Shown here: positions 26,317 through 34,438 of the stretch, one piece after another
How the letters are laid out: the number at the start of each line of letters is the position of its first letter
Numbering within the stretch: position 1 is the stretch's first letter
Assembly (NCBI GenBank): GCA_016719135.1
Contig: JADKAV010000007.1
Location: 62,001 to 126,000 of the forward strand
Direction: 5' to 3'
From: Micrococcales bacterium
Lineage (GTDB): Bacteria > Actinomycetota > Actinomycetes > S36-B12 > UBA10799
Length of the DNA stretch: 64,000 nt
Notes under the pieces: model-generated
Database searches by the model: none
Told to the model about the DNA's origin: nothing
What the model saw: only the letters and a program-made list of their open reading frames with translations
Translations under genes and position numbers: made by a program

Positions 26317-27072
26317 ATGGTCGATTGGTACTCCCGCGAGGTCTTCGAGCCGGGGCGCCAGCCGATGCTGTTCGCGTTGTTGGCGTTCCTGGTGACATTC
26401 CTGGTGACCCGCATGATCACCCGCATGATCCGGGCCGGCAAAGGCCCGTTCCGCAACGTGTCGACCGGTGATGTGCACATCCATCACGTGGTCCCCGGGC
26501 TGATCGTGTTGCTCCTGGGAGGCGTGCTGGCTCTGGGTTCCAGCGAGAGGGGACTCTGGCGCCAGGTCGCTGGCCTGATGTTCGGTGTGGGCGCCGCACT
26601 GGTGCTCGACGAGTTCGCAATGGTCCTGCATCTCGACGACGTCTACTGGAGCAGTGAAGGACGCCTATCGGCCGATGCGGTCACCCTGGCGGCCGTCGTC
26701 ATGTTCTGTGCACTGCTGATCATTGCACCCAACAAACCCCCCGCCGACGAGGTGACCAGTTTCTGGCTCAGCGTCACCTCCTCGATCCTGTTCATCCTGT
26801 TCTGGCTACTGCCGATATCGGTCACGATCCTGAAAGGCAAACTCTGGATGGCTGCCCTGGCCATGCTGGTCGCTCCCGTCGGCTGGTTCGCCGCCATCCG
26901 AGTGGCCCGGCCCGGCTCCCCATGGGCGCACTTCCGGTACCGGCAGTCGCCGGTCAAACAGCAGAAGGCGCAACGCCGCGCCGACAAGTGGGTCCGTCGA
27001 CAGCAGCCGATCAAGAACTGGATTTCCGAGCACCTGTTCGGTCTACCTGCGGACACCACCGGGCCTCAGTGA
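26317..27072 (+). CDS. conserved integral membrane protein with HIHH motif
   Basis: Protein of 251 residues with about six membrane helices and a basic C-terminal tail. A conserved-looking GDVHIHHVVPG segment follows the first helix, and a second acidic/aromatic stretch reads DEFAMVLHLDDVYW, so histidines and aspartates could bind metal. Function is unknown to me. The ATG at 26317 (MVDWYSREVFEPG) is chosen; TACGCT ends 6 bases upstream, so a leaderless start is possible. plsC follows 15 bases later. Confidence 0.65.
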   Translation: MVDWYSREVFEPGRQPMLFALLAFLVTFLVTRMITRMIRAGKGPFRNVSTGDVHIHHVVPGLIVLLLGGVLALGSSERGLWRQVAGLMFGVGAALVLDEFAMVLHLDDVYWSSEGRLSADAVTLAAVVMFCALLIIAPNKPPADEVTSFWLSVTSSILFILFWLLPISVTILKGKLWMAALAMLVAPVGWFAAIRVARPGSPWAHFRYRQSPVKQQKAQRRADKWVRRQQPIKNWISEHLFGLPADTTGPQ

Positions 27073-27087
27073 ACTACGGTTACGTGT

Positions 27088-27834
27088 GTGCTGGACATCA
27101 CATACCCGCCTATCGTCGCCACGGCTTACACCTTTTTCCGTGCGTTCAACATCCACTTCACCGTGACCGGGGGCGAGCATGTGCCCCGCACGGGGGGCGC
27201 TGTCCTGGCCAGCAACCATGTCTCCTACCTCGACTTCATCTTCTGCGGCTACGCGGCCCGGCCCTCGAAGCGGCTGGTGCGCTTCATGGCCAAGAAGGCG
27301 ACCTTCGACCATAAGATCTCCGGACCTCTGATGCGATCCATGCACCACATCCCGGTGGACCGCTCAGCCGGCGCCGGATCTCTGGACCACGCGGTGGAAT
27401 GGCTGCGCAAGGGCGAGGTCGTCGGCGTGTTCCCGGAGGCAACCATCAGCCAGTCCTTCGAGGTCAAGGACTTCAAGACCGGTGCCGTTCGTATGGCCGC
27501 CGAGGCCGCGGTGCCGGTGGTCCCGATGATCACCTTCGGGGGTCAACGGCTGTGGACCAAAGGACACAAACGGGAGATGACCCGCGGGACCCTGGTCGCG
27601 CTGCGTGTGGGCCAGCCCTTCATGGTCACCCCAGAGGACGACCCGATCGAAGCGACCGCCCACCTACGTTCGGTGATGCAAGGCCTGTGGGACGAGACGC
27701 TCGAGGCGTACGAACCCAAACCGGAGGCGGACGCCTGGTGGTGGCCGGCCAGGCTCGGCGGGGGCGCCCCGACCCTGGACGAGATGCGGCTTCGCGAAGC
27801 GCAGGAGAGAGCGCGCCGCGAAGGCAAGGACTAG
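27088..27834 (+). CDS. 1-acyl-sn-glycerol-3-phosphate acyltransferase family protein
   Basis: PlsC-type acyltransferase of 248 residues. Motif I is NHVSYLD (HX4D catalytic pair), and motif III is GVFPEATIS in place of FPEGT. It transfers acyl groups to lysophosphatidate or a related lipid at the inner membrane. The GTG at 27088 follows TACGGT by 7 bases. Its TAG stop shares the bases CTAG (27831-27834) with the TAG of the convergent DUF2089 gene. Confidence 0.88.
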   Translation: MLDITYPPIVATAYTFFRAFNIHFTVTGGEHVPRTGGAVLASNHVSYLDFIFCGYAARPSKRLVRFMAKKATFDHKISGPLMRSMHHIPVDRSAGAGSLDHAVEWLRKGEVVGVFPEATISQSFEVKDFKTGAVRMAAEAAVPVVPMITFGGQRLWTKGHKREMTRGTLVALRVGQPFMVTPEDDPIEATAHLRSVMQGLWDETLEAYEPKPEADAWWWPARLGGGAPTLDEMRLREAQERARREGKD

Positions 27835-28199
27835 CGGCGTTCGCGCTCCAGCAGCGACTGCGCCTCGTCGACGCTGATCCGGCCCGCCGCGAGGTCGCGC
27901 ATCACCTCGTCGGGTTTGACTGCTGGCCCATCGAGCCCCAAGCGGCTCAGAAGGTCGTTGAACCGCTGGCGCGCCGTCGGGTAGGACACCCCAAGATGCG
28001 CCTGCACGTCGCGCAGGTTTCCCCGTGAGCGCAGGAACACCTCCAACAGTTGCTGGTCCTGCGTGCTGAGTTCGCAGAACCGGCATTGTGCGAAGGTTCC
28101 CGAGATCTCCGTGTGGCAACTGGGACAGCTCAAACGTGTGGTGATCAGCTGCTCCCGGCAGACCGGGCAGGCCGACGGCGGTGCGTGCATGTCGCTCAT
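27831..28199 (-). CDS. DUF2089-type zinc-finger/HTH protein
   Basis: Protein of 122 residues. Two CxxC pairs near the N-terminus (CPVCREQL and CPSCHTEI) plus CRFCEL suggest a zinc ribbon. A helix-turn-helix region follows (NLRDVQAHLGVSYPTARQRFNDLL) and then a helical tail. The architecture is that of DUF2089 proteins, likely DNA-binding. The ATG overlaps the stop of the upstream gene by four bases (ATGA). Confidence 0.82.
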   Translation of the reverse strand: MSDMHAPPSACPVCREQLITTRLSCPSCHTEISGTFAQCRFCELSTQDQQLLEVFLRSRGNLRDVQAHLGVSYPTARQRFNDLLSRLGLDGPAVKPDEVMRDLAAGRISVDEAQSLLERERR

Positions 28200-28951
28200 G
28201 CCATCGTCACCTGGGCCGAGCCCATCCGCGAACTCACGCTCAGCGCTCCAGTGCCAGCGCCCACAGTTACTGGCACTGTGGTCGCGTCCTGGGGTGCCTT
28301 CAGAATGCCGTGATGGGACTTGACGGTGGCCTGCCCCAGCGAGGTGTCCGCCGTCACGACCACGTCGGAGTCCGGGCGGACCGTGACGCTGACCGAGCCC
28401 ATGTCGGCACGGACCCGCGACTGCCCGCGGAATGTCCAATCGACCCGGCCGCTGCCGCTGGCCACATCGAACAGCAGAGGCCCTTCGCCGGACAGTTGCG
28501 CAGACCCGGCTTCCACCCCCACCGAGGCGCCGGCTCGGGTTCCGGACATCTCCAAGGGTCCGCCCACGAGCAGGACCTGGATGGGCAGATCCGGGTTGAC
28601 CCGGATGTCCAAGGTCGCACCCACCCGGTTGACCATCTGTCCGACCCAGGTCATGAACGCCGACCGGGGCGGTTCGACGGCGTAGTCGCCAGCGGTCGTG
28701 TTCGTGTCGATCAGCAGTGCGTCCCCCTCGCGGCGCATCGTGTGGGGACCATGAGCCACGGCCTCGGAGACGTTCGGGTCGCCGTGGATGTTCAGGCGCA
28801 CAGCCCCGGCCTTGATCAGGATGCGGGCCACCGGCTCTTCGTCCACCACCACGGCGGCGCTGTCCAGCATCTCGATCTGTTCCGCGGCCTGGTCCGCAGA
28901 CACCTTTCCCGACGCAACATCTTCCAGAAGTGATCTCAGATTCTCATCCAT
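28196..28951 (-). CDS. DUF4097-like beta-helical adhesin-type protein
   Basis: Protein of 251 residues. Residues 1 to about 30 are helical (LLEDVASGKVSADQAAEQIEML), like a SHOCT-type multimerisation element. The rest is a repetitive beta structure with patterns such as VDWTFRGQSRVRADMGSVSV, as in DUF4097 proteins. No signal peptide is seen, so it is probably cytoplasmic. It forms an ATGA-coupled pair with the DUF2089 regulator; such pairs are thought to regulate envelope functions, which is inference. Confidence 0.7.
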   Translation of the reverse strand: MDENLRSLLEDVASGKVSADQAAEQIEMLDSAAVVVDEEPVARILIKAGAVRLNIHGDPNVSEAVAHGPHTMRREGDALLIDTNTTAGDYAVEPPRSAFMTWVGQMVNRVGATLDIRVNPDLPIQVLLVGGPLEMSGTRAGASVGVEAGSAQLSGEGPLLFDVASGSGRVDWTFRGQSRVRADMGSVSVTVRPDSDVVVTADTSLGQATVKSHHGILKAPQDATTVPVTVGAGTGALSVSSRMGSAQVTMA

Positions 28952-28958
28952 ACCGCAA

Positions 28959-28987
28959 AGTATAAACCGATCTTTCCTGAATGGAAA
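28959..28987 (-). promoter_or_regulatory. promoter for leaderless DUF4097/DUF2089 operon
   Basis: On the minus strand TTTCCA (28982-28987), a 17-base spacer and TATACT (28959-28964). The ATG starts 7 bases after the -10 box, the distance expected when transcription begins at the A of the start codon. No Shine-Dalgarno sequence can exist upstream. Confidence 0.65.
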
Positions 28988-28993
28988 TTACTG

Positions 28994-29347
28994 TCAGCCC
29001 ACGCCCAATTCGTGGAGCCGGTCGTCGTCGATGCCGAAATGGTGTCCCACTTCATGCACGACGGTGATGTAGACCTCCCGGACGACGTCGGCCTGCGTGG
29101 AGCACATCTGCAGGATCGGAATCCGGAAGATGCGGATGCGGTCGGGCATCGCGGCCACATACCAACTACCTCTGGCCGTCAGCGGGATCCCCTCGTACAA
29201 CCCAAGCACCCCCGGATGATCCTCGGGTGCGAAGTCTTCGATCACGATGGCCACATTGTCCATGTGGGCGGCGAGGTCAGCGGGGATCACGTTGATAGCC
29301 GCAGCCACCAACTGCTCGAACCTCTCCGGGCTGACGTCGATCACCAC
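28994..29347 (-). CDS. zincin-like metallopeptidase family protein
   Basis: Small protein of 117 residues with the zinc motif VVHEVGHHFGIDDDRL (HExxHxxGxxD) near residue 101, as in the minimal metallopeptidase family once called DUF1025. It also holds the family's EDFAPED and LGLYEGIPLT segments. It is cytoplasmic with no signal. The substrate is unknown. Start GTG at 29347 or 29344. Confidence 0.85.
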   Translation of the reverse strand: MVIDVSPERFEQLVAAAINVIPADLAAHMDNVAIVIEDFAPEDHPGVLGLYEGIPLTARGSWYVAAMPDRIRIFRIPILQMCSTQADVVREVYITVVHEVGHHFGIDDDRLHELGVG

Positions 29348-29366
29348 CCCATGATCCCACCGATTC

Positions 29367-29723
29367 TCAGGTGTCGCCGTACTCTATCCGCGCGACGACC
29401 TGCGACAACTCCGCTGCGGAGGGTCGCCAGCGGTGTTCCTCCAATCCCACCCGGCGACCGTCGACCTGGATCCCTTCGGCGCCCAGCAGCGCACCGGCTG
29501 CGTCCCGGACCGGTTCAGCCAGGGTTCCCGCCGCCTGCACCACCCGCCACCACGGCACCTGGTCACCGTGATCGGACAGGGCCCGGGCCACGCGACGAGG
29601 ACCGCACGCATACCCGGCCTGCGATGCGATCTCGGCCACATCCGCGTAACTGACCAGCCTCCCGGCGGGGATGGCCGCAACCACCGCAAGGATCGCCTCA
29701 TCGAGCAGGTCCGGCAGCCTCAC
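29367..29723 (-). CDS. alkyltransferase-like (ATL) DNA-repair protein
   Basis: Protein of 118 residues resembling the C-terminal DNA-binding domain of O6-alkylguanine-DNA alkyltransferases. The active PCHRV motif is replaced by PWWRVVQAAG near residue 58, with tryptophan in place of the reactive cysteine. It should therefore bind alkylated guanine and flag it for nucleotide excision repair rather than remove the alkyl group. It overlaps sbcC by four bases (GTGA), tying it to double-strand-break repair. Confidence 0.85.
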   Translation of the reverse strand: MRLPDLLDEAILAVVAAIPAGRLVSYADVAEIASQAGYACGPRRVARALSDHGDQVPWWRVVQAAGTLAEPVRDAAGALLGAEGIQVDGRRVGLEEHRWRPSAAELSQVVARIEYGDT

Positions 29724-32653
29724 ACGTGAACCTCCAGCGTGCTGACACCGGGCCGGGCGGGGTCGCGCCGCACGCTGATGCGGGGATCGATCCGGCCCTT
29801 CAGCAGGTCCACGTGACTGATCAGGCCGATCACCCGGTCCTCTCCGACCCGGACCTGTTCCAGCATGTCCATGACCTCCTCGAGCACGTCGGAATCCAGT
29901 GACCCGAAGCCCTCGTCGATGAACAAGGTCCCCAGTTCGACGCCACCGGATTCGGCCCGTACGACGTCGGCCAGGCCCAGCGCCAGCGCCAGGGACACGT
30001 AGAAGCGTTCGCCGCCGCTCAGCGACCTGGTCGAGCGTTTGGAGTCCGAGCGGCCGTCGTAGATCCGCAGATCCAGGCCGGCCTGTGTGCGGGCGTCCAA
30101 TCCGTGGCCTTCCACCGCCAACTGGTACCTGCCTTCGGAGATGGCGTCCAAGCGGTCGTTGGCCGCGCTCACCACGTCCTCGAAACGGCGCATCAGCACA
30201 AAAGAGGACAGCTTCACCCGGTGGATCACCTCATGACGCTGCGCGGTGGCAAGGTCCGCCATCCGGATCACCGGCTCGGTGTCGGCCCGCACCTGCGCCG
30301 CGTGCCCCAGCCTCGCTTGCAGCTGCTCCCGGCGGGGCCCGGCGCGCTCGAGCCGGTCCTGCAGTGCGCTGGCCTGGGCTGCAGCCTTGCGCGCGTGGGC
30401 GGTGGCCGCAGCACACGTTTCGCCGATCGCCTCAAGATCCACTGCATGGTCGAGGTCGACGTCTGCCAGATCCCGCAGCGTCCGCTCCACATCGGTGAGG
30501 GCGTCATCCCAGGCCTTGACCTCTGTTTCGAGGTCTTCGACCCGGCTCGGGTCCAGCAGACCGGCCTCGGCCACATCCACGGCGGGGAACCCTGCCCGCT
30601 CGAGGGTCTCGTCCAGCACCTCGAGGCTGCGCTGCAGTTCCTCGCGACGACGCTGGTGGAGTCTCAGTGCCTCCAGCGCCGCCCGTTGCGCGTCGCGCAC
30701 CGCCTCCAGGTGACACACCCGCGCAGCCACGGACGGATGATCCAGTCGCCGCTGTTCCACGATGTGTTCACTGGATGCCAAGGTGTCCATCGCCGTCTGC
30801 ACCTGGACAGCGCAGCGTTGTTCTGCCAGTCGGGCCTCGGTCACCGCCTCCGTCGCGCTCGGGCGCTGACCGACGAGCACCTGCAACTGTGCCGCCACCA
30901 GCTGACGGCGCCGTTGTAGGTCCTGAGCGTCCGCGAGCGCCGACTGTGCGTCGGCCAGTTGCCCGGGCACCTGAGCCGCGTCAGGACCGGCCTCCGCCGC
31001 AAGACGTTCCAGCAGACCGCTGAGCTTGGTGGCATCTCCGTGCAGCCGCATGGCCAGCGCCTGCCGCTCCTGCGCACGTTCCTGCAAGGCGACCAGATCT
31101 TCGACGGTTCCCTCTTCGTCCGGGCGGGCCGGCGCGGGGTGACTCTGCGAGCCGCACACCGCGCACGGCTGGCCGTCCACGAGTGTGGCCGCCAGTTGCA
31201 CCGCGTGATCGCGCAAGTGCGCCTGCGACGCCGCGCGCACGGCCGCATCGGCGGACTGCCACGCCTCCTGCGCCTCGGCAGCGTGGATCACCGCCGCAGC
31301 ATGTTGCTGCTCGACCTCACACCACTGCACCCACGCATCGTGCCGACGCTGCAACATCTCGACCCGGCCCGACTGCGCCGCCACCCGCTCGGAGACATCG
31401 GGAAGCCCTTCCAACTCCTGCGTGCCCCTGGTGATGCTGGTCTCGACCTCCTCCACCGCCCGCTGCGCCTCACCGAGCTCCATCTGGGCCTGCTGCAGCT
31501 GCACCTGTCGCTGCTTGAGATCGACCCGCAGCCCTGGCAGCGCGGCTTCGGTCTGCAACGCCGCGCCAAGGCCACCGAGTTCGCCGACCAGTGCGTCCAG
31601 GCGTTCGGGATCGGCAGTGGGGGCTTCACCCAGGTCTTGCAGACGCGCCGCGGACGCCTGCAGGCCCGACTGTGCGTCAGCAGCCTCGTTGACTGCTGTG
31701 CGCCACGCGCCGATCGCCGGAACCAGTGGGATCGCACGCCGGTGGGCCTCCAGGGCGGTCCGCCACGACTGCACCTGACTGCGAGTGGTTTCCAGCTCGG
31801 CAAGCCGTGCCAGGGCACTGCGCTTGCGCACCTGATCAGCGGCGATGCTCCGCGCGACCCGAAGGTCTTCCTCTGCGGCAGCCATGGCGGCGTCGGCAAG
31901 ATCTGCACTGGTCCTGACCACGGTGACCTCAGCCGTCAACGCCAACAGCGCGGCGTCCACGGCACTGAGCGGGTCCGCCTGGTCGAGTTCGACCTCCAGC
32001 ACGCCTTTGCACTGTTCGACCATGTCGGCGACCGCGTCGTCAGCATCGCTGCGGCGGGTGCGGGCACGCCTGCGCATGACCTGTAACTGCTCCTCGACGC
32101 GCTTGTAGAACTCAGTACCGAAGATTCGTTCCAGGATCTGGGCACGCTCACCGGTCCCGGCATCCAGGAAGTTCGCGAACTCCCCCTGAGCCAGCACGAC
32201 CGTGGACACGAACTGCTGCTTGTTCAGACCGATGATCCCCTGAACCTGCTCGGCCACGTCGCTGGCCCGGGTTGCCAACTCCTGCAGCCCGTCGGGGGTC
32301 AGCACCATCAGCGATGCCGTCGCGTTCACCGAGGTCGTGCCGTCACCGCGCTTCTTGGCCCGTTCGTGCGCGGGACTGCGGCGTACCAAATACGTCGTGC
32401 CGGACACCTCGAATTCCAGTTCCACCCAGGGTGATTCCGAGCGCATGTGGGAGTCCAGCCGGCCGAGATCGGAGGCGGATCCGGCGACCGACCCGTACAG
32501 CGCGTACACGATCGCATCCAGGATCGTCGACTTCCCAGATCCCGTGGGTCCCTCGATCAGGAACAGGCCGGCACTGGTCAGCCCCTCGAAGTCGACCGAC
32601 ACCTGCTGGGCGAACGAGCCCACTCCCTGCATGCGCAAACCACGGATCCTCAT
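29720..32653 (-). CDS. sbcC: exonuclease SbcC (SMC/Rad50-like ATPase)
   Basis: Protein of 977 residues. N-terminal Walker A GPTGSGKSTILDAIVYALYG, long coiled coils rich in A, E, Q, R, a central zinc hook QPCAVCGSQSH near residue 497, and the C-terminal ABC signature RSLSGGERFYVSLALALG with Walker B LFIDEGFG. With SbcD it cleaves hairpins and processes double-strand ends. The ATG overlaps the sbcD stop by four bases. Confidence 0.95.
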   Translation of the reverse strand: MRIRGLRMQGVGSFAQQVSVDFEGLTSAGLFLIEGPTGSGKSTILDAIVYALYGSVAGSASDLGRLDSHMRSESPWVELEFEVSGTTYLVRRSPAHERAKKRGDGTTSVNATASLMVLTPDGLQELATRASDVAEQVQGIIGLNKQQFVSTVVLAQGEFANFLDAGTGERAQILERIFGTEFYKRVEEQLQVMRRRARTRRSDADDAVADMVEQCKGVLEVELDQADPLSAVDAALLALTAEVTVVRTSADLADAAMAAAEEDLRVARSIAADQVRKRSALARLAELETTRSQVQSWRTALEAHRRAIPLVPAIGAWRTAVNEAADAQSGLQASAARLQDLGEAPTADPERLDALVGELGGLGAALQTEAALPGLRVDLKQRQVQLQQAQMELGEAQRAVEEVETSITRGTQELEGLPDVSERVAAQSGRVEMLQRRHDAWVQWCEVEQQHAAAVIHAAEAQEAWQSADAAVRAASQAHLRDHAVQLAATLVDGQPCAVCGSQSHPAPARPDEEGTVEDLVALQERAQERQALAMRLHGDATKLSGLLERLAAEAGPDAAQVPGQLADAQSALADAQDLQRRRQLVAAQLQVLVGQRPSATEAVTEARLAEQRCAVQVQTAMDTLASSEHIVEQRRLDHPSVAARVCHLEAVRDAQRAALEALRLHQRRREELQRSLEVLDETLERAGFPAVDVAEAGLLDPSRVEDLETEVKAWDDALTDVERTLRDLADVDLDHAVDLEAIGETCAAATAHARKAAAQASALQDRLERAGPRREQLQARLGHAAQVRADTEPVIRMADLATAQRHEVIHRVKLSSFVLMRRFEDVVSAANDRLDAISEGRYQLAVEGHGLDARTQAGLDLRIYDGRSDSKRSTRSLSGGERFYVSLALALGLADVVRAESGGVELGTLFIDEGFGSLDSDVLEEVMDMLEQVRVGEDRVIGLISHVDLLKGRIDPRISVRRDPARPGVSTLEVHV

Positions 32654-33810
32654 GCCGACTCCTGCTCCCGCACGTCCTGCACCGCACGGTCGAAGGCCTG
32701 TGCTTCACCGGCTTCGATCTCACCGTTCGTGACGAACTTGACGAAGTCACCTGCCACCTCCGACGGCTTCTCCTCGGCCGCCCGCAGTCCCGGCCGGGCA
32801 TCGATGCTGCCGCCTGCCGGTTCGTGTCGCACCAGCAGGGCGTGGGGGAATCGCTGCTGAATCCTGGGCCACATCTGCGAGGGCCGGCGATCGTCGGTGA
32901 CGGTCACACTGACCCACGAGTCGAGATGCTCGGCGAACTCCTGCGGGTCGAGCAACTCGGCCATGAGCCCGCGCAGGTTGGCCATCGCACGTGGCTGCAC
33001 AATGCCCACCTCCTGCACATCGGTGACCCCTCCGGGCCCGAGTTCCACGATGGTCACCGTCTTGTCCTGAGCCGCCTCGCTGAACGAGTAGCGCAACGGT
33101 GAGCCGCTGTAGCGCAGGCGGGTGTGCTGATCCGGGGCGCTGATCTCCTGTGGCCGGTGTAAATGGCCCAGCGCGACGTAGTCGATGCCGCAGAACAGAT
33201 CGGCCGGTACCGTGCCGAGCCCCCCAACGGAGATGTCCCGCTCGGAATCGGTCACCCCACCACCCATGACCCAGGCGTGGGCGAGCACCACGGTGCGCAC
33301 GGGTTCTGGATTCCGCGCCCGATCTGCGTTCACCCGGTCCATGGCGGCCGCCATCACGCCCGCATGGGTACCTGGCACTTCCTCGTCTGCTGCAAGGACA
33401 TGGCGCGCGGTGTCGGGGTGCAGGTAGGGCACGGGGTACACATGCACCGGCCCGTATTCATCACTGAAACACAGGGGCTGTCCGATCTCCTCCAGGCGCG
33501 TGCGCAGGAAGAGCCGATCGTTGAACAGCCGCGATCCGTAGCCCAGACGGCGCAGGGAGTCATGGTTGCCCGCCGTCACGACGGTCGCGGCGATGCCCAG
33601 CAGTCGACTGAGGGTGTCCTCGAGCAGTTCCAGGGCTTCGGCCGAAGGCACGGCATGGTCGAAGACGTCCCCTGAGACCACGACCAGATCAACCTCATGA
33701 TCCGCAGCGATCGCCACGATCTGATCCATCGCGGATTCCTGCGCCGCGCGCAGCGAGGTCTTGTGCAGCGTCCTGCCCAGGTGCCAGTCGGACGTGTGAA
33801 GGATTCGCAT
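32650..33810 (-). CDS. sbcD: exonuclease SbcD (Mre11-like nuclease)
   Basis: Calcineurin-type metallophosphoesterase of 386 residues. Metal-binding motifs are in order: TSDWHLGR, VVSGDVFDH, TAGNHDS, LAHAWVMGG and VALGHLHRPQ. It forms the SbcCD nuclease with the next gene. The ATG at 33810 has AAAGGGGG four bases upstream. It probably heads an sbcD-sbcC-ATL unit. Confidence 0.95.
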   Translation of the reverse strand: MRILHTSDWHLGRTLHKTSLRAAQESAMDQIVAIAADHEVDLVVVSGDVFDHAVPSAEALELLEDTLSRLLGIAATVVTAGNHDSLRRLGYGSRLFNDRLFLRTRLEEIGQPLCFSDEYGPVHVYPVPYLHPDTARHVLAADEEVPGTHAGVMAAAMDRVNADRARNPEPVRTVVLAHAWVMGGGVTDSERDISVGGLGTVPADLFCGIDYVALGHLHRPQEISAPDQHTRLRYSGSPLRYSFSEAAQDKTVTIVELGPGGVTDVQEVGIVQPRAMANLRGLMAELLDPQEFAEHLDSWVSVTVTDDRRPSQMWPRIQQRFPHALLVRHEPAGGSIDARPGLRAAEEKPSEVAGDFVKFVTNGEIEAGEAQAFDRAVQDVREQESA

Positions 33811-33901
33811 CGTGCCCCCTTTGCTGGTGGTGTGGCTCCATGGTGGAACGGGGGTACGACATTTTCGGTGAGGCTCGCACGCGGCGGCACCGGTGACGGG
33901 C

Positions 33902-34424
33902 TCAGCTGCGGCGAACGCTGCCCGTCCGCTGGGCGACGAGCCCCACCACGACCCCCACGAGGGCTCCCAGAATCAGTCCCCATGTGTTGTCCACCAGGTC
34001 CTGGAACTGGCATCTGCGTCCCAGCACCTGCGCGTAACGCTGGATCCCCTCCACGAACAGGGGCACGCAGAACGCCAGCACCAGCACCCACACCCGGCGC
34101 ACCGCGAGGAAACCGGCGAAGAACCCCAGTGGGACGAACAGCCAGGTGTTCAGGACGCGGTCGGAGCGGCCGATCAAGTCGCGCGGATCCACCGGGGCGA
34201 CCATGGACCGCAGGCAGGAACCCGCAATGCCATTGGCCGCGGGGCTGAGCGTTGCCGCAGCGATGAGGCTCAGGCTCAATCCCAGACCCACCACCACCCA
34301 GACCGGCAGATCGAGCCGGGCGGCGACCCTGCGAGGCTAACAGGACGGTGAACAGAACCCCCGCGCCCAGGACGATCGGAAACAACGGCACAGCGCCCAA
34401 CCAGCCCCCGATGCTCGCTGCCAC
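33902..34424 (-). pseudogene. VanZ-family membrane protein, frameshifted
   Basis: The C-terminal part (from 34297) is clearly VanZ-like: ATLSPAANGIAG, then LNTWLFVPLGFFAGFLA, then VEGIQRYAQVLGRRCQFQD and DLVDNTWGLILGALVG. The first membrane helix (GGWLGAVPLFPIVLGAGVLF) is encoded one frame away from a GTG at 34424. Joining the frames near 34328-34337 by skipping one base gives a continuous LLARRVAARLDLPVWVVVG. Either a real single-base insertion or a sequencing error; a shorter protein from 34297 is the alternative. It starts 14 bases after gatB. Confidence 0.65.
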
Positions 34425-34438
34425 CTCGACGTCAGCGC

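Noticed and set aside
29367..29723. Active O6-methylguanine-DNA methyltransferase
   Set aside because: The reactive cysteine of PCHRV is tryptophan here, which makes it an alkyltransferase-like protein.
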